Assembly (NCBI RefSeq): GCF_025144145.1
Contig: NZ_CP083546.1
Location: forward strand, 1,690,501-1,754,500
From: Leisingera sp. M658
GTDB taxonomy: Bacteria; Pseudomonadota; Alphaproteobacteria; Rhodobacterales; Rhodobacteraceae
Length of the DNA: 64,000 nt
Direction: 5' to 3'
Shown: piece after piece, positions 18,747 through 28,255 of the stretch
Numbering within the stretch: the first letter of the stretch is position 1
Layout: each line of letters starts with the position of its first letter
Notes under the pieces: generated by a model
Told to the model about the DNA's origin: nothing
What the model saw: the letters and a program-made list of their open reading frames with translations, nothing else
Database searches by the model: none
Translations under genes and position numbers: made by a program

Positions 18747-19700
18747 ATGGATCTGAGGACACATACGCGTCAATTCACACAACAGGACAACCGGCTGGCG
18801 TCGGTCAGCTATTTCGGTACATTTGCGGTCTACTTTGCGGCGCTTACCGTGGCCGTCGCCTATGCGGACCAGTGGTTTGCGATGCTGCCGGCAGGTGTGG
18901 TTTTTGCCTTTGCCGCAGTGCGGCTGTATGTGCTGCAGCATGACACCGGGCATCACTCGCTGTTTGAAACCCGGATCCAAAACGAGATTGCCGGCCATGT
19001 GCTGTCGCCCTTCACCTTTGCGCCGTTTGAGGTGATGAAGCAGAACCACAACCTGCATCATTCCAACATCGGTAATCTGGAGCACCGCGAGACCGGCGAG
19101 ATCCACACCATGACCGTGCGGGAGTGGAAGACGGCCGGGTTCTGGGAGCGGCTGGGCTACCGTTTGTACCGCAATCCGCTTGTGCTGGTGCCGCTTGGGG
19201 CGGCATTCACCTATTTCATCCGTTACCGCTGGCCCAAAAATACCCGGCGTTTCGGGGCGCTGGGGGTGGTCCTGCATAATCTGGTGATCGTGGCCATGCT
19301 GGCGTTGCTGTACCGGGTGGCAGGGATAACCGGCATCTGGATTTGGCTGGCGTTTTCATTCCTGGGCGGCATGATCGGTGTTTTCCTGGTCTACCTGCAG
19401 CATAATTTTGAGGACACCTATTGGGACCGCCGTCCGGATTTGAACCCGCAGGTGGCGGCGCTGCAGGGGTCCTCTTGCCTGGATTTCGGCTGGATCTTCG
19501 ACATGGCGGTGGCCAATATCACCCTGCATGATATCCATCATTACAATGCCCGCATCCCGTCCTACCGGCTGCGCCAGTGCCACTACAGCCTGCCGCCGGA
19601 ACTGGGGCTGCGCCGGATCAAATTTGCCGAAGCAGTGCGAGCGCTGACGCTGAAGCTGTGGGATGAAGATAAGAAATGCCTGGTGCCCTTTCCGGGCTGA
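18747..19700 (+). CDS. Membrane fatty-acid desaturase
   Basis: This 317-residue integral membrane protein carries the three histidine boxes of the acyl-lipid desaturase superfamily: HDTGHH, HNLHHSN and HDIHHYN, which bind the di-iron centre. Hydrophobic pairs flank the boxes (SYFGTFAVYFAALTVAVAYA and FSFLGGMIGVFLVYL). It resembles the DesA/omega-6-type group that inserts double bonds into membrane acyl chains using oxygen and an electron donor, acting at the cytoplasmic face. An FNR-like box lies upstream. No ferredoxin or reductase partner is adjacent. Regiospecificity cannot be read from the sequence. Confidence 0.9.
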   Translation: MDLRTHTRQFTQQDNRLASVSYFGTFAVYFAALTVAVAYADQWFAMLPAGVVFAFAAVRLYVLQHDTGHHSLFETRIQNEIAGHVLSPFTFAPFEVMKQNHNLHHSNIGNLEHRETGEIHTMTVREWKTAGFWERLGYRLYRNPLVLVPLGAAFTYFIRYRWPKNTRRFGALGVVLHNLVIVAMLALLYRVAGITGIWIWLAFSFLGGMIGVFLVYLQHNFEDTYWDRRPDLNPQVAALQGSSCLDFGWIFDMAVANITLHDIHHYNARIPSYRLRQCHYSLPPELGLRRIKFAEAVRALTLKLWDEDKKCLVPFPG

Positions 19701-19898
19701 GGGGGGCATTTGATGTAAGGGGCCGTAACCTGCGCGAATAGTCCAGGCTCATCCGATCTTGCCGGCGTGGGGAAACCGCTGCTGCACAGCATCACGGGTA
19801 TCGTAACCAGACCTGCGGTGGTACTGCTGGAGGCTGCCAAGGCTTAGACGGCTGTGGCTGCCGGGCCTTGCGTGCCTGAATATAAGGAGACCCGGTTC

Positions 19899-20231
19899 GT
19901 GAACGGAAAGAGTCCAGAGAAGAAAGTGGTCAAACCATCAGCAGGTAAGGCTTCTGATAAGTTGCAGGGTGAGCTGAACGCCAAGCTGGAAGCCGCCGAG
20001 GCCGCGCGCCGGGCAGCGGAGGATAAGGCCGCCAAAGCGCAGGCCAAGGCCCGTAAAGCCAAGCGTAAAGCGGCGCAACTGGCGGTGGAATTTGCAGCGG
20101 CAAGAATTAAGGCCAAGCAGAAGGCCAAGAAGGTCAAGGCGAAAGCGAAAAAGGCCATCGAGAAAGAAAAGGCAAAGGCCCAGGCAATTCTTGCAGCCAA
20201 AGGTGCCGGCAAGAAGAAGGTGAAGAATTAG
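19899..20231 (+). CDS. Lys/Ala-rich basic coiled-coil protein
   Basis: This 110-residue protein is made almost entirely of Ala, Lys, Glu and Arg. A heptad-like helix (AAEAARRAAEDKAAKAQAKA) is followed by a lysine-dense tail (KAKQKAKKVKAKAKKA) ending GKKKVKN. The GTG start at 19899 is chosen because AAGGAG lies nine bases upstream; the longer ATG reading from 19854 has no ribosome site. The composition recalls eukaryotic H1-like bacterial basic proteins such as AlgP/HctB, which bind DNA or RNA, but low-complexity similarity is weak evidence. It converges on serS across a shared terminator. Confidence 0.7.
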   Translation: MNGKSPEKKVVKPSAGKASDKLQGELNAKLEAAEAARRAAEDKAAKAQAKARKAKRKAAQLAVEFAAARIKAKQKAKKVKAKAKKAIEKEKAKAQAILAAKGAGKKKVKN

Positions 20232-20258
20232 CGCGCAAGGCGTTGAGTGAATAGAAAA

Positions 20259-20285
20259 AAACCGGCACCCATATGGCGCCGGTTT
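20259..20285. terminator. Bidirectional terminator
   Basis: Arms AAACCGGC/GCCGGTTT around a short centre containing CATATG, with an A-run before and T-rich DNA after, lie between the basic-protein gene and serS. Confidence 0.75.
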
Positions 20286-20307
20286 CTGTCTTGCACTGGC
20301 GTTTGGG

Positions 20308-21600
20308 TCAGGCCAGTGCGCCATCCGCGGTCAGGGTCAGCTTGCCGCCCAGATAAGGTGCCAGCACCTCGGGCAGTTTCACAGAACCATCCGCCTGCTG
20401 GCCATTCTCCAGCACTGCAATCAAGCAACGGCCCACCGCCAGGCCGGAGCCGTTCAGTGTGTGCACAAATTGCGGCTTGCCGCCATCAGCGGGCTTGAAG
20501 CGCGCATTCATCCGGCGGGCCTGGAAGTCACCGCAGACCGAGACCGAAGAAATCTCGCGGTAGGTTTTCTGGCCGGGCACCCAGACCTCGATGTCGTGAG
20601 TCTTGCTGGCGCCGAAGCCCATGTCGCCAGTGCACAAAACAATGGTGCGATAGGGCAGGCCCAGCCGCTCCAGGATGTTTTCGGCGCAACGGGTCATGCG
20701 CTCATGCTCTTCACCGCTTTTGTCCGGGTGCGTGACCGAGACCATTTCGACCTTCTCGAACTGGTGCTGGCGCAGCATTCCGGAGGTGTCTTTGCCGGCC
20801 GACCCTGCCTCGGAACGGAAACACTGGGTGTGCGCCACATAGCGGCGCGGCAGGTAGCCTTCCTCGACCGTCATGCCATTGACGATGTTGGTCAGCGTGA
20901 CCTCGGCAGTCGGAACCAGCCACCAGCCGTTGGTGGTTTTATAGCTGTCCTCGCCGAACTTGGGCAGCTGGCCGGTGCCGTACATCATCTCTTCGCGCAC
21001 CAGAACTGGGGTCCAGGCCTCGGTCAGGCCGTTCTCGTCGACATGGGTGTTGATCATGAATTGCGCCAGCGCGCGGTGGATACGCGCCACCGCACCGGAC
21101 AGCACCACAAAACGGCTGCCCGAGAGTTTGGCCGCGGTTTCGAAATCCATGCCGGGCTTCACGCCTTCGATCTCGAAATGCTCCTTGGCGTCGAAACCGA
21201 GTTCCTTTGGGTCACCCCAGCGGCGGATTTCGACGTTGTCGTCTTCATCTTCGCCCAGCGGCACCTCATCGAAGGCCAGGTTCGGGATGGTCATCAGCAT
21301 ATCGGTCAGCTGCTGATCCAACTCTTTGGCCTCGGTGTTCATCACCGCCACTTCGGCCTTCTTCTCGGCCACCAGTGCGCGCAGGCGCTCGAACTCGGCC
21401 TCATCGCCGCGGCCCTTGGCGGCGCCGACTTCTTTGGAGGCCTTGTTCTGCAGGGCCTGGGCGGCCTCTGCCGCCTGGATCTTGGCGCGCCGCGCCTCGT
21501 CCAGCGCCAGGATCTCGGATGACACGCCCGCATCCCCGCGCCGCGCCACAGCGGCGTCGAATGCGGCAGGGTTTTCGCGGATAGCGCGGATGTCATGCAT
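20308..21600 (-). CDS. serS: Seryl-tRNA synthetase
   Basis: This 430-residue class II synthetase charges tRNA-Ser (and tRNA-Sec where present) with serine. The N-terminal antiparallel coiled-coil arm (about residues 30-100, Ala/Glu/Lys-rich) is followed by the catalytic core with motif 2 [14 protein letters not shown] and motif 3 near [16 protein letters not shown]. Length is normal for the family. AGGAGAG precedes the ATG. The gene stands alone and ends at the terminator shared with the basic-protein gene. Confidence 0.97.
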   Translation of the reverse strand: MHDIRAIRENPAAFDAAVARRGDAGVSSEILALDEARRAKIQAAEAAQALQNKASKEVGAAKGRGDEAEFERLRALVAEKKAEVAVMNTEAKELDQQLTDMLMTIPNLAFDEVPLGEDEDDNVEIRRWGDPKELGFDAKEHFEIEGVKPGMDFETAAKLSGSRFVVLSGAVARIHRALAQFMINTHVDENGLTEAWTPVLVREEMMYGTGQLPKFGEDSYKTTNGWWLVPTAEVTLTNIVNGMTVEEGYLPRRYVAHTQCFRSEAGSAGKDTSGMLRQHQFEKVEMVSVTHPDKSGEEHERMTRCAENILERLGLPYRTIVLCTGDMGFGASKTHDIEVWVPGQKTYREISSVSVCGDFQARRMNARFKPADGGKPQFVHTLNGSGLAVGRCLIAVLENGQQADGSVKLPEVLAPYLGGKLTLTADGALA

Positions 21601-21893
21601 GAGAGTCTCTCCTAGCGTTGAATTGTGATTTGAATCAGTAGGCCCATCCTATGACGCAAGGGTGAACAAAGGGGAAGGGGCGCGCGCGGTCTATGTGCAA
21701 CTTGGGGATGCCGGTCACTGGGCAAGCGGATTGGACGGCCTTTCCCGGCACGGTATCCAGGCAATCCTGCAACGGCCTATACCGGCTGCGCTTTTGCTTT
21801 GCGGCAGCCTTGCAACCCATCCCCCCAGCGCATAGGTTCCGCTGCAAATTTCCGGCATGAAACCTCATGCCGCTTTGACAGAAGGAAAATCCC

Positions 21894-22178
21894 ATGGACA
21901 GTGGCGCAATCGCCCAATTTCTCCCGCTTATCCTGATCTTCGCGATCATGTACTTCCTGCTGATCCGGCCGCAGCAGAAGAAGGTGAAAGAACATCAGAA
22001 GATGGTTGATCAGCTGCGGGTGCGTGACCAGGTCGTGACCCAGGGCGGTCTGATCGGCAAGGTGTCCAAGGTCAAGGAAGACGGCGAGATTGAAGTTGAA
22101 ATCGCCGATGGCGTGAAAGTGCGCGTCATCAAGGCAACCATTGCCCAGGTGCTGAGCAAAACCGACCCTGTGTCGTAA
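21894..22178 (+). CDS. yajC: Preprotein translocase accessory subunit YajC
   Basis: This 94-residue protein has one N-terminal membrane helix (FLPLILIFAIMYFLLI) followed by the RPQQKK motif and a small cytoplasmic domain (QGGLIGKVSKV). It associates with SecD and SecF in the holotranslocon. GAAGGAAAA precedes the start and secD follows within 35 bases, so it leads the yajC-secD-secF operon. Confidence 0.96.
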   Translation: MDSGAIAQFLPLILIFAIMYFLLIRPQQKKVKEHQKMVDQLRVRDQVVTQGGLIGKVSKVKEDGEIEVEIADGVKVRVIKATIAQVLSKTDPVS

Positions 22179-22212
22179 GCTTAGACCTGTAACAAACTGA
22201 AAAGGCAGGGCA

Positions 22213-23874
22213 ATGCTGCAAATTGATCTCTGGAAGAGGGTGCTAATCTGGCTGGTGTGCGCGGCCGGTCTGATGCTTGCCCTGCCAAACGGATTCTACA
22301 CCCGCGTCGAACAGGCCAACGACGCCGCGGCGGATATCATCGCCAAGGGTGAGACGCCGGAACGGTTGCAAGCGGTCGGTCAGTGGCCGTCGTATCTGCC
22401 GTCGGGGCTGGTCAACCTGGGCCTCGATTTGCGGGGCGGCGCGCATCTGCTGGCCGAAGTGCAGGTCGAAGACGTCTATGAGGCGCGGATGGATGCCCTG
22501 TGGCCGGAAGTGCGTGATGCGCTGCGGCCCGAGCGCGGCACTGTTGGCACGTTCCGCCGCCAGCCGGGGCAGGCGGATGAGATTCGCGTGAAAATCACCA
22601 AGCCCGAAGGCATGGCCCGTGCGCTGGAGGTCGTGCGCGAGCTGGCCAATCCGATTACCACATTGACCGGTGTGGGCGCCAACGACATTGAAGTTTCCGC
22701 CGAAGCCGGCACCCTGGTGGTGCGCTTGAGCGAGGCAGAGAAAATTGCCTCGGACGACCGCACCGTGCGCCAGTCGCTGGAAATCGTGCGCCGCCGGATC
22801 GACGAGGTCGGCACCCGCGAGCCGACCATCCAGCGCCAAGGCGCTGACCGGATCCTGATCCAGGTGCCGGGGATTGGCTCTGCTTCAGAACTGAAGGCGA
22901 TCATCGGCACCACCGCGCAGCTGACTTTCAACCCGGTTGTGGGCCGCGGCAGCGACGCAGATGCGGCGCCTGGTATCGGCAATAAGATCATCCCGTCACT
23001 GGATGAAAGCGGCATTTACTACACGATCGAAGCTGCTGCTGTAGTGACCGGCGAGGACCTGGTGGATGCGCAGCCGTCGTTCGACCAGAACGGCCGGCCT
23101 GCGGTGACCTTCCGCTTCAACACCTCCGGTGCGCGCCGCTTTGGCGATTACACGGCGGAAAACATCGGCTCGCCCTTTGCGATCGTGCTGGATGACGAGG
23201 TCGTCTCGGCCCCGGTGATCCAGTCGCATATCCCGGGCGGTTCGGGCATCATCACCGGCAACTTCACCATCGAGGAAAGCACCAATCTGGCGGTTCTGCT
23301 GCGCGCAGGCGCATTGCCGGCAGGCTTGGAGTTCCTGGAAGAACGCACCATCGGCCCCGAGCTGGGCCAGGACAGCATCGATGCAGGCAAGATCGCCACC
23401 ATCGTGGCCTTTATAGCGGTGCTGGTGTTCATGGGGCTTAGCTATGGTCTGTTCGGCCTGTTTGCCAATGTGGCGCTGATCCTGAACATCGCGCTGATTT
23501 TCGGTATGCTCAGCCTCATTGGCGGCACGCTGACGCTGCCGGGCATTGCCGGTATCGTTCTGACGGTTGGTATGGCGGTGGACGCCAACGTGCTGATCTT
23601 TGAACGCATCCGCGAAGAGCTGAAGGCGGGCCGCGGCCCGGCCAAGGCAATTGACGAAGGCTACTCCAAGGCGCTGAGCGCCATTCTTGACGCCAACATC
23701 ACCACATTCATCACTGCGGTGATCCTGTTCGCCATGGGCTCCGGCCCGGTGCGCGGCTTTGCGATCACCCTGGGGCTGGGCATTCTGACCTCGGTTTTCA
23801 CCGCGATCTTTGTCACCCGGCTGATGATCATCATGTGGTTTGAACGGCGCCGTCCGAAAACGATTGAGGTGTGA
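22213..23874 (+). CDS. secD: Protein-export membrane protein SecD
   Basis: This 553-residue RND-related protein has an N-terminal helix, a large periplasmic P1 region opening with the GLDLRGGAHLL motif, and five C-terminal helices including LTLPGIAGIVLTVGMAVDAN with its VDANVLIFERIREE signature. With SecF it uses the proton gradient to pull secreted proteins through SecYEG. Length is slightly below E. coli SecD, as usual for alphaproteobacteria. The secF start lies just beyond the stop, so translation is likely coupled. Confidence 0.97.
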   Translation: MLQIDLWKRVLIWLVCAAGLMLALPNGFYTRVEQANDAAADIIAKGETPERLQAVGQWPSYLPSGLVNLGLDLRGGAHLLAEVQVEDVYEARMDALWPEVRDALRPERGTVGTFRRQPGQADEIRVKITKPEGMARALEVVRELANPITTLTGVGANDIEVSAEAGTLVVRLSEAEKIASDDRTVRQSLEIVRRRIDEVGTREPTIQRQGADRILIQVPGIGSASELKAIIGTTAQLTFNPVVGRGSDADAAPGIGNKIIPSLDESGIYYTIEAAAVVTGEDLVDAQPSFDQNGRPAVTFRFNTSGARRFGDYTAENIGSPFAIVLDDEVVSAPVIQSHIPGGSGIITGNFTIEESTNLAVLLRAGALPAGLEFLEERTIGPELGQDSIDAGKIATIVAFIAVLVFMGLSYGLFGLFANVALILNIALIFGMLSLIGGTLTLPGIAGIVLTVGMAVDANVLIFERIREELKAGRGPAKAIDEGYSKALSAILDANITTFITAVILFAMGSGPVRGFAITLGLGILTSVFTAIFVTRLMIIMWFERRRPKTIEV

Positions 23875-23875
23875 T

Positions 23876-24844
23876 ATGCGGTTAAGACTTGTTCCTCAGA
23901 AGACCTCATTCGATTTCTTCAAACGCGCCAAGCTGTGGCTGGGCATCTCAGCCCTGATGATGGTGGTGGGGGTTGCCTCCTTCCTGCTGCAGGGGCTGAA
24001 CTTCGGTATCGATTTCCGCGGCGGCACAACTCTCCGGACCGAAGCGTCTGAAACCGTGGATGTGGGCGCTTACCGTGATGCCATTTCGCCGCTGGGGCTG
24101 GGGGATGTATCGATCACCGAGGTGTTTGACCCGACCTTCGAGGAAGACCAGCACGTCGCGATGATCCGCATCCAGGCACAAGACGACGGCGAGGCGATCT
24201 CGGGCGATATGGTCGAGACGCTGAAGGTTTCGCTGGACGCAGTGGCACCGGGCATCAAGTTTGTGTCCGTCGAATCCGTCGGCCCCAAGGTCTCGGGTGA
24301 GCTGATCACCACGGCGATTTACGCGGTGGCCCTCGCGATCGGGGCTGTGCTTGTCTACATCTGGCTGCGGTTTGAGTGGCAGTTCGCGCTCGGTGCGGTG
24401 GCGGCCCTGGTGCATGACGTGGTGCTGACCATCGGTGTGTTCTCGGAACTGCAGATCAAATTCGACCTGGCCATCATCGCCGCCCTACTGACCATCGTCG
24501 GCTATTCGCTGAACGATACGGTGGTTGTGTTCGACCGGGTGCGGGAAAACCTGCGCCGCTACAAGAAGAAGGATCTGGCCGAGGTTCTGAATATCTCGAT
24601 CAACGAGACCCTCAGCCGGACGGTGATGACCTCGGTCACCACGCTCTTGGCGCTGATCTCGCTGTATGTGCTGGGCGGCGATGTGATCCGCGGCTTTGTC
24701 TTTGCGATGATCTGGGGTGTTCTGGTCGGGACCTATTCGTCTGTGTTCGTAGCCTCCACCATCCTGCTGAAGCTGGGGGTGAAGCGCGACTGGTCGAAAC
24801 AGGCAAACACCACCGGCAACCAGTTCTCGAACATCGATGCTTGA
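23876..24844 (+). CDS. secF: Protein-export membrane protein SecF
   Basis: This 322-residue partner of SecD has six helices, the periplasmic GIDFRGGTTLR motif, and GYSLNDTVVVFDRVREN in the fourth helix region. The ATG at 23876 begins two bases after the secD stop with GAGGTG overlapping the end of secD; a longer in-frame reading from 23840 would intrude on secD. The start of the downstream permease overlaps its last eight bases. SecDF completes translocation on the periplasmic side. Confidence 0.96.
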   Translation: MRLRLVPQKTSFDFFKRAKLWLGISALMMVVGVASFLLQGLNFGIDFRGGTTLRTEASETVDVGAYRDAISPLGLGDVSITEVFDPTFEEDQHVAMIRIQAQDDGEAISGDMVETLKVSLDAVAPGIKFVSVESVGPKVSGELITTAIYAVALAIGAVLVYIWLRFEWQFALGAVAALVHDVVLTIGVFSELQIKFDLAIIAALLTIVGYSLNDTVVVFDRVRENLRRYKKKDLAEVLNISINETLSRTVMTSVTTLLALISLYVLGGDVIRGFVFAMIWGVLVGTYSSVFVASTILLKLGVKRDWSKQANTTGNQFSNIDA

Positions 24845-25589
24845 GGCCTTTCAGGCAGCCCTGGCCACGCCGGGGCTGTTCTGGCTTTTGCTGACTATTG
24901 GAGCCGCGGGATTAGTCCGCGGCTTCACTGGTTTTGGCACCGCGATGATTTTTGTGCCCGTCGGGGCGCAGTTCCTGCCTTCGGCGGATGTGGTGTTCCT
25001 GATGGTGCTGATGGGGGTGTTTTCCACCATCACCTTGTTCCCGCAGGCTTGGAGCAAGGCCGACAAGGCCGAGGTCGGCGCGCTGGCAATGGCCGCTGCT
25101 GTCACCGTTCCGGCCGGTCTATGGGTGATGTCGCAACTGGATCCGCTGACCCTGCGCTGGCTGGCGGCAGGCGTGATCGGGGTGACACTGGCGGCAGTTG
25201 TTTCCGGCTGGCGCTGGCAGGGGCGGCTGGGCTGGCCCGGCCGGTTTGGCATCGGCGGGGCGGCTGGCATGGTTGGCGGCATGACCGGTCTGACAGGACC
25301 GGTGATCATTGTCTTTTACCTGGCCAATGTGCGTGATGTGGCGCGGGTGCGCGCCAATACAATCGTCTTTCTGGCGGCGCTGGATGTGGTGATTGCGGTC
25401 AACCTGGTCTTTGGCGGGCTGGCCAGCCTGCAGGCGGTGATCCTGGCCGCACTGCTGGGCATCCCCTATGTTGTCACCACGCTGACCGGCAAGGCGCTGT
25501 TTGATCCCAAGCTGGAGAAGCTCTATCGCTTTGCCTCCTATTCCGTGATTGCGCTGGCCGTGTTATCCAGCCTCCCGGTGTTTGACTGA
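24837..25589 (+). CDS. TauE/SafE-family membrane permease
   Basis: This 250-residue protein has about eight hydrophobic segments in the TauE/SafE (PF01925) pattern, with the conserved GLVRGFTGFGTAMIFVPVG near the start and GMTGLTGPVIIVFYL in the second half. Members are proposed to export sulfite, sulfoacetate or related organosulfonates. It overlaps secF by eight bases and sits between secF and the Mth938-like gene, so it is read with the Sec operon, but no functional link to secretion is established. Substrate unknown. Confidence 0.88.
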   Translation: MLEAFQAALATPGLFWLLLTIGAAGLVRGFTGFGTAMIFVPVGAQFLPSADVVFLMVLMGVFSTITLFPQAWSKADKAEVGALAMAAAVTVPAGLWVMSQLDPLTLRWLAAGVIGVTLAAVVSGWRWQGRLGWPGRFGIGGAAGMVGGMTGLTGPVIIVFYLANVRDVARVRANTIVFLAALDVVIAVNLVFGGLASLQAVILAALLGIPYVVTTLTGKALFDPKLEKLYRFASYSVIALAVLSSLPVFD

Positions 25590-25602
25590 AAGGACCCCCC
25601 AT

Positions 25603-25956
25603 ATGCGCCTGAATGAAGTGAGCTTTTCCGACGCGCAGCCGATTGACGGCTATGGCGCAGGATTCTTCCGCATCGGCGGGCAGGTGCATCAGGGCGCGGT
25701 GCTGACCTCGGCGGCAGGGACATCGGCCTGGGGCGGCTATGCGGATGACGCACCGTTGCTGGCGCTGGCGGGGGAGGTCGACGTGCTGTTCATCGGGACC
25801 GGCGCGGAAATCGCGCATATTCCGGCAGATCTGCGCAAAACGCTGGAAGGGGCCGGGCTGGGGGTTGAGGTGATGAACTCGCCCGCCGCCTGCCGCACCT
25901 ATAATGTGCTGCTGTCCGAGGGGCGCCGGATTGCCATGGCGGCGCTGGCGGTCTGA
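25603..25956 (+). CDS. Mth938-like (NDUFAF3-related) domain protein
   Basis: This 117-residue protein is a single Mth938/DUF498 domain, related to mitochondrial complex I assembly factor NDUFAF3. Typical phrases are IDGYGAGFFRIGG, LFIGTGAEIAHIP and VEVMNSPAACRTYNVL, the last preceding the usual ending EGRRIAMAAL. The ATG at 25603 has AAAGGA upstream. Genes of this family commonly sit beside secF in alphaproteobacteria. A role in assembly of respiratory complexes is inferred from the mitochondrial relative only. Confidence 0.88.
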   Translation: MRLNEVSFSDAQPIDGYGAGFFRIGGQVHQGAVLTSAAGTSAWGGYADDAPLLALAGEVDVLFIGTGAEIAHIPADLRKTLEGAGLGVEVMNSPAACRTYNVLLSEGRRIAMAALAV

Positions 25957-26044
25957 CTTTCTGAAGATGTATTTGACCTGCCGCAAAGCGGGATGCGGCT
26001 GCATGGTCTTTTGATGCGCGGGCACAACGGGATAAGCGAACTTC

Positions 26045-26659
26045 ATGACATTGACTGTGACGGATCTGAGCGTGGCGCGCGGCGGTATACCGGTGCTGGA
26101 GGGCCTGAACTTTGCGCTGGATCCCAGCAAGGCGCTGATCCTGCGCGGCCCCAATGGCATCGGCAAGACAACTCTGCTGCGCACTGTCGCCGGATTGCAG
26201 CCGCCACTGAAAGGCCGGGTCGTGGGCGCCGAGGATCAGATCGCCTATGCCGCCCATTCCGACGGGCTGAAGCCGACATTGACGGTGGCCGAAAATCTGA
26301 CTTTCTGGGCCAGTGTTTTTGGCCGCAATGGCATTGAACAGGCGCTGGACGGGTTTGATCTGCAAGCCCTGCGAGACCGGCAGGCAGGTGCGCTGTCAGC
26401 GGGCCAGAAGCGCCGCCTTGGCCTCAGCCGGATGCTGGTTACCGGGCGGCCTATCTGGATCATGGATGAACCGACTGTAAGTCTCGATAAAACCTCGGTA
26501 GTGATGTTTGCTGATGCCGTGCGCACGCATCTGGGGCAGGGCGGTTCTGCCCTGATTGCCACCCATATCGATCTGGGGCTGGAGGCCGGGGTGCTGGATG
26601 TCGGCCCCTATAAGGCCAGACCGCTGGCGCTGGATGACTTTGACGGAGGCTTCCTGTGA
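26045..26659 (+). CDS. ccmA: Heme exporter ATP-binding protein CcmA
   Basis: This 204-residue ABC ATPase has Walker [10 protein letters not shown], signature [15 protein letters not shown] and Walker [14 protein letters not shown]. With CcmB, CcmC and CcmD it releases holo-CcmE during cytochrome c maturation at the inner membrane. The GTG start of ccmB overlaps its stop by four bases. It starts 88 bases after the Mth938-like gene, which is consistent with a continuous transcript from the Sec cluster. Confidence 0.95.
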   Translation: MTLTVTDLSVARGGIPVLEGLNFALDPSKALILRGPNGIGKTTLLRTVAGLQPPLKGRVVGAEDQIAYAAHSDGLKPTLTVAENLTFWASVFGRNGIEQALDGFDLQALRDRQAGALSAGQKRRLGLSRMLVTGRPIWIMDEPTVSLDKTSVVMFADAVRTHLGQGGSALIATHIDLGLEAGVLDVGPYKARPLALDDFDGGFL

Positions 26660-27312
26660 TTGCGCTGCTGATACGGGATCTGCGGCTGGCCTTCCGGGCC
26701 GGCGGCGGCTTTGGTCTTGGTCTTGCGTTCTTTCTGATCGTGACCGTGATGGTGCCGTTTTCCGTTGGCCCGCAATCGGACCTGCTGTCCAAGATCGCTC
26801 CGGGCGTTTTGTGGCTGGGCGCACTGCTGGCCTGCCTGCTGTCGCTCGACCGGCTGCTGGCGCTGGATTGGGAGGACGGCTCGCTCGATCTGCTGGCCAC
26901 AGCCCCCTTGCCCTTGGAAAGCACGGTGACGATCAAGGCGCTGGCGCATTGGATTACCACCGGGCTGCCGCTGGTGATGGCGGCACCGGTGCTGGGGGTG
27001 TTGCTGAACCTGCCGGCCCAAGGCTTTCAATGGCTGGTGGTTTCCCTGTTGCTGGGAACGCCTGCACTGTCCGTCATTGGCACCTTTGGCGCCGCCCTGA
27101 CCGTGGGGCTGAAACGCGGCGGGCTGCTGATGTCGCTTTTGGTGATGCCGCTGTATGTGCCGACGCTGATCTTTGGCTCCGAAATGGCCCGCCGCGGGGC
27201 TGAAGGCATGGCTGTTCAAACACCGATGCTGCTGCTGGCCGGCATCTCCGCCGCCTCCATCGCCTTGCTGCCCTTTGCCAGCGCCGCTGTCTTGCGCGTC
27301 AATTTGCGCTAG
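26656..27312 (+). CDS. ccmB: Heme exporter permease CcmB
   Basis: This 218-residue membrane protein has six hydrophobic segments and starts with GTG overlapping the ccmA stop (GTGA). Landmark phrases are [38 protein letters not shown] and the C-terminal [17 protein letters not shown]. It pairs with CcmA as an ABC-type complex of the System I cytochrome c biogenesis pathway. Confidence 0.95.
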   Translation: MIALLIRDLRLAFRAGGGFGLGLAFFLIVTVMVPFSVGPQSDLLSKIAPGVLWLGALLACLLSLDRLLALDWEDGSLDLLATAPLPLESTVTIKALAHWITTGLPLVMAAPVLGVLLNLPAQGFQWLVVSLLLGTPALSVIGTFGAALTVGLKRGGLLMSLLVMPLYVPTLIFGSEMARRGAEGMAVQTPMLLLAGISAASIALLPFASAAVLRVNLR

Positions 27313-27368
27313 GCGGTTTCAACGAGCCGTGAATTGAGAAACCCGAGAACAAGAGCTAAATAGCCAAC

Positions 27369-28100
27369 ATGTCGATCTGGGAATACGCCAATCCAAAGAA
27401 GTTCCTGACCACCACCGAAAAGGTGATGCCGGTCTTGTGGATCAGTTCTGCCGTGCTGATCAGCGCGGGGCTGATCTGGGGCTTTTTCTTCACGCCTGAC
27501 GATTACCGCCAAGGCTCCACTGTCAAGATCATCTTCCTGCATGTGCCTGCCGCGCTGATGGCCATTAACGCGTGGTTCATGATGCTTGTGACTTCGCTGG
27601 TCTGGGTGATCCGCCGCCATCACGTCAGCGCGCTGGCCGCCCGTGCTGCGGCGCCCGTGGGTATTGTAATGACGGTTATCGCGCTGATAACCGGTGCGAT
27701 CTGGGGCCAGCCGATGTGGGGCACCTGGTGGGCCTGGGATCCGCGCCTCACGTCTTTCCTGGTGCTGTTCCTGTTCTACCTCGGCTACATTGCCCTGTGG
27801 GAGGCGATCGACAATCCCGACACCGCCGCGGACCTGACCTCAATTCTGTGCCTGGTGGGGTCGGTCTTTGCGGTGCTCAGCCGCTATGCAGTGAACTTCT
27901 GGAACCAGGGGCTGCATCAGGGCGCGTCGCTGAGCCTTGATGAAAAGGAAAACGTGGCTGATGCGTTCTCCAATCCGCTTTATGTCTGCATGGCGGGGTT
28001 TGTGCTGTTGTTCATTGCACTGGTGTTCTACCGCACTGGTACCGAAATCCGCGCCCGCCGCATCAAGGCATTGATGGCGCGCGAACGGCTGGAGGCCTGA
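27369..28100 (+). CDS. ccmC: Heme delivery protein CcmC
   Basis: This 243-residue six-helix protein has the tryptophan-rich periplasmic heme-handling motif PMWGTWWAWDPRLTS and flanking histidines (IFLHVP before it, and the LHQGASLS region after). It transfers heme to the chaperone CcmE. It starts 56 bases after ccmB and its stop shares one base with the ATG of ccmD, so the two are coupled. Confidence 0.96.
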   Translation: MSIWEYANPKKFLTTTEKVMPVLWISSAVLISAGLIWGFFFTPDDYRQGSTVKIIFLHVPAALMAINAWFMMLVTSLVWVIRRHHVSALAARAAAPVGIVMTVIALITGAIWGQPMWGTWWAWDPRLTSFLVLFLFYLGYIALWEAIDNPDTAADLTSILCLVGSVFAVLSRYAVNFWNQGLHQGASLSLDEKENVADAFSNPLYVCMAGFVLLFIALVFYRTGTEIRARRIKALMARERLEA

Positions 28101-28255
28101 TGCCCGATCTTGGAAAATACGCCGATACGGTGCTGTCGGCCTATGGTGCCTCGCTGCTGCTGCTGCTGGCGCTGGTGGTGCTGACGATCCTGCGCGGCCG
28201 CAAGGTGCGCCGGGAAATGGAAACCCTGGAAACCCGGATGAAGCGCAATGGCTAA
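28100..28255 (+). CDS. ccmD: Heme exporter small subunit CcmD
   Basis: This 51-residue protein, easily missed for its size, reads MPDLGKYADTVLSAYGAS, then one membrane helix (LLLLLALVVLTILRG) and a basic tail (RKVRREMETLETRMKRNG). This is the CcmD pattern: a conserved Tyr-containing N-terminus, a single helix and a charged cytoplasmic end. Its ATG shares the last base of the ccmC stop, and the ccmG ATG overlaps its final eight bases. CcmD is needed to release holo-CcmE from CcmABC. Confidence 0.92.
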   Translation: MPDLGKYADTVLSAYGASLLLLLALVVLTILRGRKVRREMETLETRMKRNG

